Part shown: piece by piece, positions 1-5,326 of the stretch
Layout: every line of letters begins with the position of its first letter
How positions within the stretch are numbered: the first letter of the stretch is position 1
DNA from: Flavobacteriaceae bacterium
GTDB taxonomy: Bacteria > Bacteroidota > Bacteroidia > Flavobacteriales > Flavobacteriaceae
Direction of reading: 5' to 3'
DNA length: 5,326 nt
Assembly (NCBI GenBank): GCA_030694835.1
Contig: JAUYUF010000205.1
Coordinates: 1 to 5,326 of the forward strand
Notes under the pieces: generated by a model
Told to the model about the DNA's origin: nothing
Database searches by the model: none
Seen by the model: the letters and a program-made list of their open reading frames with translations, nothing else
Program-made: the position numbers and the translations under genes

Positions 1-53
1 GCACCTCGTTTACACCGAGGGGGTCGGGGGTTCGAACCCCTCATTGCCCACCA
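1..53 (+). tRNA. tRNA-Val (anticodon TAC), 3' part only
   Basis: This is the 3' portion of a tRNA; the acceptor 5' strand and D arm lie beyond the left edge. The anticodon stem is CCTCG (4-8) paired with CGAGG (16-20) around the loop TTTACAC (9-15), giving anticodon TAC at 11-13, which reads valine codons. A five-base variable region (21-25) precedes the T arm, GGGGG (26-30) with CCCTC (38-42), one pair being G-T, around the T loop TTCGAAC (31-37). The 3' acceptor strand is ATTGCCC (43-49), followed by discriminator A50 and an encoded CCA at 51-53. Identity rests on the anticodon. The missing half was not seen, but every visible stem pairs fully. Confidence 0.95.
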
Positions 54-58
54 AAAAT

Positions 59-89
59 AAAATCCTTCAATTTCTTGGAGGATTTTTTT
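59..89 (+). terminator. Rho-independent terminator of the tRNA-Val transcript
   Basis: A 12-bp stem (59-70 with 75-86) closes a TTTC loop, and its only imperfection is one T-G wobble at T67. A run of T residues extends to 89. It lies six bases after the tRNA CCA, so it most likely ends the tRNA transcript. The T run follows the stem in plus orientation only. Confidence 0.85.
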
Positions 90-113
90 GATTTTAAAAA
101 ATTCTATAATTCT

Positions 114-236
114 TTATAGGACCACTCGAAAAACTTGATGATATTGGAAAGATAGTCGTTTTAAAAATAAGGAGGTATCCACGTGATAGTAATTATCTGC
201 TGAAACCAAATCCTTTAAATGAACCTGATACAGCAT
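114..236 (-). pseudogene. Decayed coding fragment, possibly the N-terminus of a DDE transposase
   Basis: On the minus strand an ATG at 236-234 opens a 40-residue frame ending at the TAA 116-114. The same frame is stop-free upstream to 356, 80 codons in all, which is long for DNA this AT-rich. The peptide contains LKDLVSADNYY followed by a stretch with DTSL and FLKRL. This recalls the N-terminal segment of some IS5/IS1182-type transposases, where a D-L-V-x-x-D-N-x-Y-R element comes before the first helices, but that is recollection, not a search result. If so, the rest of the protein is gone, since the frame stops about 25 bp from the tRNA terminator. No terminal inverted repeats or target duplication were identified. 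The fragment could instead be another decayed gene or a chance frame. Confidence 0.33.
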
Positions 237-336
237 TTTGGTATTAGTTATTCTCTTCCTTGCATCCAAGAAATTTACAAAATAACTCCCCGTTTTACAA
301 AACTCGGAAACCTTATCTCTTATTTGAAAATAAATT

Positions 337-365
337 TTGAAATCTAAATTATTGTATTAAATTTG
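337..365 (+). promoter_or_regulatory. Candidate Bacteroidota-type promoter for the met leader
   Basis: TTG (337-339, preceded by more T) is separated by 18 bases from TAAATTTG (358-365), which fully matches the -7 element TAnnTTTG of Flavobacterium and Bacteroides promoters. The spacing suits the known -33/-7 arrangement. Transcription would start at about 369-373, only a few bases before the leader peptide 1 start at 375, so that leader would be almost leaderless. No other full TAnnTTTG match was noticed between 366 and the metY start. The start site is inferred. Confidence 0.5.
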
Positions 366-374
366 CACCATCAG

Positions 375-446
375 ATGAAAGAACAAACTACAAATATGGC
401 TTGTATGATGTGTAAAGAAATTTACGCGAAGGTCATGATTGTATAA
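375..446 (+). CDS. Met/Cys-rich leader peptide 1 (23 residues)
   Basis: ATG 375 to TAA 444-446 encodes 23 residues, five Met and two Cys. They are concentrated in NMACMMC (residues 7-13, codons 393-413), and a further Met (435-437) comes just before the stop. Such density of sulfur amino acids in a tiny frame, followed 25 bases later by an intrinsic terminator (472-503) and then by methionine biosynthesis genes, is the signature of a regulatory leader peptide whose translation is sensed rather than whose product is used. The peptide itself probably has no function. There is no Shine-Dalgarno sequence, as usual in this phylum, and the inferred 5' end lies only a few bases upstream. The frame is short enough that chance cannot be excluded on its own; the second, similar leader downstream greatly strengthens it. 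Confidence 0.68.
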   Translation: MKEQTTNMACMMCKEIYAKVMIV

Positions 447-481
447 ACTAGATAAAAAAATATAATTAACGAAGCCTTTGC
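409..481 (+). promoter_or_regulatory. Attenuator 1: competing 1:2 and 2:3 RNA pairings
   Basis: Two mutually exclusive pairings can be drawn. In 1:2, bases 409-416 pair with 421-428 around a GAAA tetraloop, with GTAAA/TTTAC as the core and G410-C427 plus two G-T wobbles below it. In 2:3, GCGAAGGT (426-433) pairs with GCCTTTGC (474-481) over eight contiguous pairs including two wobbles. This uses up most of the 5' arm of terminator 472-503. By analogy with the trp attenuator, a ribosome stalled on the Met/Cys codons (396-413) covers strand 1, frees strand 2 and lets the antiterminator form. A ribosome that reaches the stop at 444 sits close to strand 2, and the terminator then forms. The pairings are seen in the sequence; the mechanism is inferred. 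Confidence 0.55.
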
Positions 482-503
482 AATATGCAAAGGCTTTTTT
501 TTT
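472..503 (+). terminator. Intrinsic terminator of attenuator 1
   Basis: AAGCCTTTGCA (472-482) pairs perfectly with TGCAAAGGCTT (486-496) across an ATA loop, and T residues run from 495 to 503. No complete gene ends just upstream on the plus strand, and the tRNA already has its own terminator. Its natural role is therefore conditional termination after leader peptide 1. It ends 18 bases before the second leader's start codon, so RNA reaching metY from the candidate promoter must read through it. The alternative is the ordinary terminator of a lost gene. Confidence 0.88.
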
Positions 504-521
504 GAATAATAATTAATAAAA

Positions 522-614
522 ATGATAAATAACCAAACCATAGTATGTTGTTGCTTCCAACAAATGTATATGTGCATGATAATCTACATAATGCTATGGT
601 ATTACCCAAATTGA
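522..614 (+). CDS. Met/Cys-rich leader peptide 2 (30 residues)
   Basis: ATG 522 to TGA 612-614 encodes 30 residues, nine of them sulfur-containing: five Met and four Cys. They are clustered as three consecutive Cys codons (TGT TGT TGC, 546-554), then MYMCM (564-578), with one more Met at 591-593. The frame ends 26 bases before the terminator 641-680 and 96 bases before metY. Runs of codons for the end product of the regulated pathway are the hallmark of ribosome-mediated attenuation, as in the trp, his and leu leaders of enterobacteria. The start is preceded by an A/T-rich stretch without a Shine-Dalgarno motif. Another small frame overlaps in a different phase (545-625), but it has only two Met and no Cys. 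The Met/Cys-rich phase is preferred on composition and context. Confidence 0.72.
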   Translation: MINNQTIVCCCFQQMYMCMIIYIMLWYYPN

Positions 615-660
615 AAGATATATAAACTAACAACAGTTTTAAAGTCCCTTCGGTAATACC
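537..660 (+). promoter_or_regulatory. Attenuator 2: competing 1:2 and 2:3 RNA pairings
   Basis: Strand 1, ACCATAGTAT (537-546), pairs with strand 2, ATGCTATGGT (591-600), over ten pairs with one wobble. Inside lie TTGTTG/CAACAA (548-553 with 558-563, CTTC loop) and ATGTA/TACAT (564-568 with 585-589), which together make a compact three-way junction spanning the leader 2 codons. Alternatively GGTATTACC (598-606) pairs perfectly with GGTAATACC (652-660), which sits in the loop of terminator 641-680. A single mismatch and two further pairs (608-609 with 649-650) reach into the terminator's 5' arm. The two states share 598-600. A ribosome at the stop codon 612 would cover 598-606 and favour termination, while one stalled on Cys or Met codons up to about 578 would leave it free. 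The pairings are observed; the switch is inferred. Confidence 0.58.
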
Positions 661-680
661 TAACCAAAGGGACTTTTTTT
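641..680 (+). terminator. Intrinsic terminator of attenuator 2, upstream of metY
   Basis: AAAGTCCCTT (641-650) pairs perfectly with AAGGGACTTT (667-676). After a C-A mismatch, GGT (652-654) can pair with ACC (663-665) to extend the stem. T residues run from 674 to 680. It lies 30 bases upstream of the metY start codon with no complete gene before it except leader peptide 2. An unconditional terminator here would block metY, so it is best read as a conditional attenuator. Confidence 0.9.
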
Positions 681-710
681 ATTCTTAAATATTTAAAAAA
701 ACATAATAAA

Positions 711-1985
711 ATGTCAAATTTAACTAAAACAACAAACGCTCTGCATGCAGGGCACGACACAAAATTAACCCAAGGAACGAGAGCTGTTCCAATTTATCAA
801 ACTACCTCATATGTATTTAACGATACAGACCATGCTGCCAATTTATTTGGATTAAAAGAATTTGGATTTATTTATACCAGATTAAACAATCCAACCAATG
901 ATATTCTTGAAAAAAGATTGGCAGTCATTGAGGGTGGAATTGGTGCAGTAGTTTTTGCATCTGGCACTTCCGCAATTGCTACAACCTTTTTAACCTTATT
1001 TAAATCTGGTGATCATATTGTTTCTTCGAGTAGTTTATATGGAGGAACCTATAATTTACTCAATGTAACCTTACCAAGATTAGGTATAGAAAGAAGTTTT
1101 GTGAATGCTGATAATGTAGAAAACTTTCAAAATTCAATTCAAGAGAATACCAAAGCTATTTTTATAGAGTCTCTTGGAAATCCAAAATTAGATGTTCTTG
1201 ATATCGAAGAAATTGCAAAAATTGCAAAAGCAAATAAGATTCCTTTGATTGTTGATAACACAGTTGCTACTCCTGCGCTATTGAATCCTATAAAATATGG
1301 AGCCAATATTGTAATTCACTCCTTAACAAAGTTTATTGGAGGTCAAGGAACATCTTTGGGGGGTGTAGTTATTGATGCTGGAACTTTTGATTGGACAAGT
1401 GGAAAATTTACAGAATTCACCGAGCCTTCCAAAGGTTATCATGGGCTAAAATACTCGGAAACTTTAGGCGAAACAGCATTTATTGTAAAACTGAGAATAG
1501 AAGGTTTAAGAGATTTTGGAGCGGCTCTAAGTCCGTACAATGCCTTTCAAATTATTCAAGGTTTAGAAACTTTGGAAGTTCGAATAAAGAAACATTCGGA
1601 AAATGCCTTAAAATTCGCTCAATGGTTACAAACAAAAGATGAGATTTCATGGGTAAACTATCCCGGATTAAAAAGTAGCAGATACCTTGAATTGGCACAG
1701 AAATACTTGCCAAGCGGACAAAGTGGTGTGGTTACGTTTGGTTTGAAAGGCGGATTTGAAGCAGCTAAGAAACTGACTGATTCAACAAAAATATTCTCTT
1801 TACTTGCAAATATTGGAGATACCAAATCTTTGATAATTCATCCGGCAAGCACTACTCATCAACAACTTACTGAAGAGCAACAATTAACTACAGGAGTAAG
1901 CCAAGATTTAATCCGACTATCGGTTGGATTAGAAGATATTGAAGACTTAAAAGAAGATATTAACCAAGCATTAAAACAAATATAA
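711..1985 (+). CDS. metY: O-acetylhomoserine sulfhydrylase (PLP-dependent)
   Basis: The 424-residue product is a cytoplasmic PLP enzyme of the Cys/Met metabolism family. It would make homocysteine from O-acetylhomoserine and sulfide, the direct sulfhydrylation route to methionine. Landmarks in order are YTRLNNPT (55-62, cofactor phosphate contact), SGTSA (84-88), LYGGT (109-113, with the Tyr that stacks on PLP), IESLGNP (152-158), the PLP-ring Asp182 in VDNT, and the Schiff-base Lys207 in SLTKFIGG. The length of about 425 residues and the insert after residue 207 fit O-acetylhomoserine sulfhydrylases better than cystathionine gamma-synthases or lyases, which are nearer 380-400. The metX-type neighbour, which supplies O-acetylhomoserine, supports this. 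It is the first gene of the operon, just after two Met/Cys leader attenuators. Use of O-acetylserine to make cysteine is a possible side activity. The start at 711 leaves only two or three residues before the conserved N-terminus. Confidence 0.93.
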   Translation: MSNLTKTTNALHAGHDTKLTQGTRAVPIYQTTSYVFNDTDHAANLFGLKEFGFIYTRLNNPTNDILEKRLAVIEGGIGAVVFASGTSAIATTFLTLFKSGDHIVSSSSLYGGTYNLLNVTLPRLGIERSFVNADNVENFQNSIQENTKAIFIESLGNPKLDVLDIEEIAKIAKANKIPLIVDNTVATPALLNPIKYGANIVIHSLTKFIGGQGTSLGGVVIDAGTFDWTSGKFTEFTEPSKGYHGLKYSETLGETAFIVKLRIEGLRDFGAALSPYNAFQIIQGLETLEVRIKKHSENALKFAQWLQTKDEISWVNYPGLKSSRYLELAQKYLPSGQSGVVTFGLKGGFEAAKKLTDSTKIFSLLANIGDTKSLIIHPASTTHQQLTEEQQLTTGVSQDLIRLSVGLEDIEDLKEDINQALKQI

Positions 1986-2050
1986 CTGTGAGCGATTTAA
2001 AATTCGATTTTTTTCTCAATTCAAATGCAATTAATATTATTTGTAAATAG

Positions 2051-3019
2051 ATGATGAATAGATTAATAACCTATAATTTAAAAAAATACACAACATATAG
2101 TGGTATCCAATATGAAAATTTGGATACCACTTATCAAGTATTTGGCAAAAAATTACATACTGCTCCAGTAGTTGTAGTTAACCACGCTTTAACAGGAAAT
2201 TCAGATCTTCTCAGCAAAAAAAAAGGTTGGTGGAATGAGATTGTTGGTAAAAACAAAGTTATTAATACTGACAAATACACTGTTGTTGCCTTTAATATCC
2301 ACGGAAATGGATATCAAGCAAAGAGCATAAAAAATTACAATGATTTTACGGCAAAAGATATAGCCGCGATATTCAATTTAGTTTTAAATGAAATGGGAGT
2401 TACCGAATTATACGCAGTAATAGGCGGGTCACTTGGTGGAGGTATTGCATGGGAAATGGCTGCTTTACAGCCTAGTTTTATAAAATACCTTATTCCTATT
2501 GCTTCTGATTGGAAATCTACAGATTGGATTATTGGACATAATTATGTCCAAGATCAACTATTAAAAAATTCAAAAAATCCTTTACAAGATGCTAGAAAAA
2601 TGGCGATGTTATTTTATAGAACACCTAAGTCTTTCACCCAAAAATTTAATCGAACAAAAACAGCATCTAATAAGCAATTTAATGTAGAGTCTTGGTTAGA
2701 TCACCATGGAGAAAAACTAAAAAACAGGTTTGATATAAATGCCTATTTAATGATGAATCATTTACTAACTACAGTTGATATAACTACAGAAAAGTTGTCT
2801 TTTGAAGAAATAGTTAAACCTATAAAATCTACTATTGTTCAAATAGCTGTGGATAGTGACTTATTTTTTGTAAAAGAGGAAAATATAAAAACAAAATTAC
2901 TTTTAAATGAACTAAAAATAAAGAACCAATACCGTGAAATAAAATCTATCCACGGACATGATGCCTTTTTAATTGAGCACGAACAACTTACACAATTTTT
3001 AAAACCAATTTTCAAATGA
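2051..3019 (+). CDS. metX: MetX-type homoserine O-acetyltransferase (short alpha/beta hydrolase form)
   Basis: The 322-residue alpha/beta-hydrolase-fold protein is predicted to acetylate homoserine with acetyl-CoA, supplying the substrate of the upstream sulfhydrylase. MetX-like landmarks are NHALTGNSD (44-52, oxyanion region), GWW followed by NTDKY (59-76), the nucleophile elbow GGSLGGG with Ser127, the acid Asp270 in VDSDLFF (compare SDxLFP in MetX), and His303 in HGHDAFL. The triad is complete. Characterised MetX proteins are usually about 350-380 residues, so this form is shorter, chiefly between the elbow and the acid, where the lid normally lies. Acyl preference (acetyl or succinyl) cannot be read from this, but pairing with metY favours acetyl. 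It starts 65 bases after metY at a double ATG (2051 or 2054), and its stop lies next to or overlaps the next start, so it is part of the same operon. Confidence 0.85.
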   Translation: MMNRLITYNLKKYTTYSGIQYENLDTTYQVFGKKLHTAPVVVVNHALTGNSDLLSKKKGWWNEIVGKNKVINTDKYTVVAFNIHGNGYQAKSIKNYNDFTAKDIAAIFNLVLNEMGVTELYAVIGGSLGGGIAWEMAALQPSFIKYLIPIASDWKSTDWIIGHNYVQDQLLKNSKNPLQDARKMAMLFYRTPKSFTQKFNRTKTASNKQFNVESWLDHHGEKLKNRFDINAYLMMNHLLTTVDITTEKLSFEEIVKPIKSTIVQIAVDSDLFFVKEENIKTKLLLNELKIKNQYREIKSIHGHDAFLIEHEQLTQFLKPIFK

Positions 3020-3027
3020 GAGAAGAA

Positions 3028-5326
3028 ATGAAAATAATCAAGTTTGGAGGGAAATCCCTAGCCAATGGTCAGGGAATAGAAAACGTTATTTCTATCATTA
3101 AAAACAAAATAAATTCAAAAGAGAAGATAATAATTGTTTTATCTGCCAGAGGAAATGCAACAGATTGTTTGGAACTCATTTTGGATAAAGCAAAAAATGG
3201 GGAAGATTATGCCGTTGAATGGAAAGCATTTAAAGAATATCAGATAGAACCCAATAAAAATATCGATTACCATAAAGAATTTACCTTATTGGAAAAAACA
3301 TTTGAAGGGGTAAAATTGGGAGAAGATTATAGTTTAAAAGTAAAAGATTTGGTTTTGGCACAAGGAGAATTATTAGCCGCAAAAATGATTGCTTCTTTAT
3401 TAAACCAAAATGGAATAAAAAGCAACACCATTGACAGTAGAGATTTCTTAAAAACAAACGATAATTTTGGAAACGCACAAATCATAGATGAGCTTTCCAA
3501 AACCAATACTGTGAATTGGTATAATTCTTTTGATGAAGAAACTATTCCAATAGTTACCGGTTTTATTACATCGAATAAAAATAGTCAAACCACCACTTTA
3601 GGAAGAAATGGAAGTAATTATTCAGCTTCCTTAATTGCAAAATACTTAAATGCTTCTGAAGTACAGAATTATACACATATAGATGGAATATACACCGCTA
3701 ATCCAGATCAGGTAAGTGATGCTAAGATAATTGAACAGTTAAATTTTAATGAAGCTAGCGAATTGGCAAGTTTTGGCGCTTCTATCTTACACGCAAAAAC
3801 GATCATTCCATTAGTAGAAAAGAACATTCCATTGCGCATCTTAAATACCTATAACCCTAATGCCACAGGAACTTTAATTAATAATAAAATAACTGACAAA
3901 GAAGTAAAATCTATTTCCGTTCAAAATGAAATAGGATTTATTAATATTGAAGGCAAAGGATTACTTGGAAAGAAAGGGATTGACGTGCGTATATTTTCCA
4001 CTATGAACCAGAATAAAATAAGTGTTAGTGTCATTTCACAAGGTTCATCAGAAAGAAGTATTGGTTTTATTATCTCAGAGAAGGATATTAAAACAGCTGT
4101 TAACGCTTTAAAAATAGAATTTCAAGCCGAAATTCAAACAAAAGACATCAGTTCAATTATTTCAAAAAAAGAAGTTTCTGTTATTACAATTATTGGTCAG
4201 AATATTAACAATTTTTCATCCTCATTTAATGCATTAATAAAAAATAATATTGATATATTATTAATTAACAACACATTAAACGGAAATAATATCGGTTTAG
4301 TTATCGATAATAAAAATGTAAATAAAGCAATAAATGTTATCCACTCACAGATTTTTGGAATTTCAAAAAACATAAATATTGCCATTTTTGGAAAGGGGAC
4401 TGTTGGGGGAGCATTAATAAATCAAATCCTTAATTCAAAAAATAAAATACTTAAAAGAAAAGAAATCAATTTAAACATATTTGCCATTGCAGGATCTAAA
4501 AAAATTCTTTTAAATAAAGAGGGTATATCTAATAATTGGAAAGAGGAATATGACAAAGCTCCTAATAACAACAAAAGCATTACTGACATTATTGAGTTTG
4601 CTCAAAAATATCATTTTGAAAACTTAATTGCAATAGACAATACCGCCAGTACCACTTTTATTGATAATTATATTCCATTAGCAGAAAATGGATTTGATTT
4701 AATTTCATCCAATAAAATAGCTAACACACAAAGTTATTTGAGCTACAAAAAATTAAGAGAATCACTTAAAAAGAATAATAAAAATTATTTGTATGAAACC
4801 AATGTTGGCGCGGGTTTACCATTGATTGATACGATCAACATATTACATGCATCAGGCGAAAATATTACTCGTATTAAAGGCGTTTTTTCCGGATCTTTAA
4901 GTTTTATATTCAATCATTTTTCTGAGTCAGAAAGTTCTTTTAGCGACATATTACAACAAGCCATTGACAAAGGACTCACAGAACCTGATCCAAGAGAAGA
5001 TTTATGTGGAAATGATGTAGCTCGAAAATTATTGATTTTAGCTAGAGAATTGGATTTACAAAATGAATTTAATGAAATAAAAATACATAATTTAATTCCA
5101 ACTTTTTTACAAGATGAAAGTGCACAAGATTTTTTATCAAGAATAGAAGAGCTAAATCCTGTTTATCAAAAAATAAAAGAAGACCAGAAGGAAAAACATG
5201 TGTTAAGGTATATAGGTGATTTGTCGGGAGATTTACAAAAAAACAAAGGAAGTTTAGAGGTTAAACTTATATCCGTCCCTGAAAAAAGTTCGTTAGGTCA
5301 ACTTAATAACGCTGATTCTATATTTG
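3028..5326 (+). CDS. thrA: Bifunctional aspartokinase/homoserine dehydrogenase, 3' end cut by window
   Basis: This fusion enzyme catalyses the first step (aspartate phosphorylation) and the third (reduction of aspartate semialdehyde to homoserine) of the route feeding the two upstream enzymes. The aspartokinase part has KFGGKS (5-10), GRNGS (192-196) and THIDGIYT (216-223). Paired ACT regulatory domains follow at about 290-440, including FSTMNQNKISVSVISQ. The dehydrogenase begins with the nucleotide fold GKGTVGG (455-461) and has SSNK (Lys563), ETNVGAGLP (590-598) and TEPDPREDLCGNDVARK (651-667, with the catalytic Asp658 and Lys667). The 766 visible codons lack roughly the last 50 of a usual 810-820. 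ATG 3028 matches the family N-terminus. ATG 3016, in frame, would overlap the metX stop as ATGA and add four residues. Linkage to metY-metX suggests a methionine-branch isozyme comparable in role to MetL; effector specificity is not visible. Confidence 0.93.
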   Translation, partial: MKIIKFGGKSLANGQGIENVISIIKNKINSKEKIIIVLSARGNATDCLELILDKAKNGEDYAVEWKAFKEYQIEPNKNIDYHKEFTLLEKTFEGVKLGEDYSLKVKDLVLAQGELLAAKMIASLLNQNGIKSNTIDSRDFLKTNDNFGNAQIIDELSKTNTVNWYNSFDEETIPIVTGFITSNKNSQTTTLGRNGSNYSASLIAKYLNASEVQNYTHIDGIYTANPDQVSDAKIIEQLNFNEASELASFGASILHAKTIIPLVEKNIPLRILNTYNPNATGTLINNKITDKEVKSISVQNEIGFINIEGKGLLGKKGIDVRIFSTMNQNKISVSVISQGSSERSIGFIISEKDIKTAVNALKIEFQAEIQTKDISSIISKKEVSVITIIGQNINNFSSSFNALIKNNIDILLINNTLNGNNIGLVIDNKNVNKAINVIHSQIFGISKNINIAIFGKGTVGGALINQILNSKNKILKRKEINLNIFAIAGSKKILLNKEGISNNWKEEYDKAPNNNKSITDIIEFAQKYHFENLIAIDNTASTTFIDNYIPLAENGFDLISSNKIANTQSYLSYKKLRESLKKNNKNYLYETNVGAGLPLIDTINILHASGENITRIKGVFSGSLSFIFNHFSESESSFSDILQQAIDKGLTEPDPREDLCGNDVARKLLILARELDLQNEFNEIKIHNLIPTFLQDESAQDFLSRIEELNPVYQKIKEDQKEKHVLRYIGDLSGDLQKNKGSLEVKLISVPEKSSLGQLNNADSIF

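Noticed and set aside
169..203. AAGGAGGT followed by a GTG start and a six-codon frame, looking like a strong Shine-Dalgarno site.
   Set aside because: Shine-Dalgarno motifs are rarely used in Bacteroidota, the frame is trivial, and no gene follows; probably coincidence.
219..347. A 42-residue plus-strand frame starting at ATG 219.
   Set aside because: Frames of this length are common by chance in AT-rich DNA. It lies opposite the longer minus-strand open frame, and no motif was recognised.
119..451. A plus-strand phase with few stops (245, 338, 413) that could be read as a gene broken by nonsense changes.
   Set aside because: Three internal stops, no start codon and no recognisable motif; it probably reflects the composition of the opposite-strand open frame and leader 1 in another phase.
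439..466. TTGTAT, 16 bases, TATAAT: a sigma70-like promoter between leader 1 and terminator 1.
   Set aside because: It does not match the Bacteroidota TAnnTTTG element, overlaps the end of leader 1 and arises easily in AT-rich DNA; kept only as an alternative start.
545..625. A 26-residue frame overlapping leader peptide 2 in another phase.
   Set aside because: It has only two Met and no Cys, while the 522-614 phase has nine sulfur residues in clusters and a stop codon placed sensibly relative to the antiterminator.
510..680. A SAM riboswitch upstream of metY.
   Set aside because: No conserved S-box or SAM-II core sequences could be matched; the structures seen are better explained by leader-peptide attenuation.
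1986..2020. A weak hairpin-like stretch followed by seven T residues after metY.
   Set aside because: Only about three contiguous pairs can be drawn, too weak for a terminator, and metX follows closely in the same direction.
1988..2050. A 20-codon GTG-started frame filling the gap between metY and metX and ending directly before the metX ATG.
   Set aside because: Chance absence of stops over 20 codons is not unusual, and there is no composition signal; it could at most serve translational coupling.

Overview
The window looks like chromosomal DNA of a member of the Bacteroidota, most likely class Flavobacteriia. It is strongly AT-rich, start codons have A-rich upstream sequence and no Shine-Dalgarno motif, there is one good match to the flavobacterial promoter pattern (TTG, spacer, TAnnTTTG), and the genes are a metY / short metX / fused aspartokinase-homoserine dehydrogenase cluster. 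Genus cannot be fixed from the sequence.

Layout. Positions 1-53 are the 3' part of a tRNA-Val (anticodon TAC), cut by the left edge and followed by its terminator (59-89). Positions 90-336 hold no intact gene. The minus strand there carries an 80-codon stop-free frame (356-117) that ends next to the tRNA terminator and may be a decayed transposase fragment. From about 337 to 710 lies a long plus-strand leader ahead of the methionine genes. Three operon genes follow: metY (O-acetylhomoserine sulfhydrylase, 711-1985), a short metX-type homoserine O-acetyltransferase (2051-3019) and a fused aspartokinase/homoserine dehydrogenase (from 3028, running off the right edge). Read backwards they form one route: aspartate to aspartyl phosphate, homoserine, O-acetylhomoserine and homocysteine.

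The main discovery is in the leader. Two very short reading frames lie in tandem. Leader peptide 1 (375-446, 23 residues) contains NMACMMC. Leader peptide 2 (522-614, 30 residues) contains CCC and MYMCM. Together they have 16 Met or Cys residues out of 53. Each is followed by a strong intrinsic terminator (472-503 and 641-680). Around each one can draw mutually exclusive pairings like those of the trp attenuator: an early hairpin (1:2), an antiterminator (2:3) and the terminator. I infer two ribosome-mediated attenuators in series. Both would stop transcription when charged Met-tRNA and Cys-tRNA are plentiful, and let RNA polymerase into metY-metX-thrA when ribosomes stall on Met or Cys codons. 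I do not recognise this arrangement as a described system, but I could not search for it.
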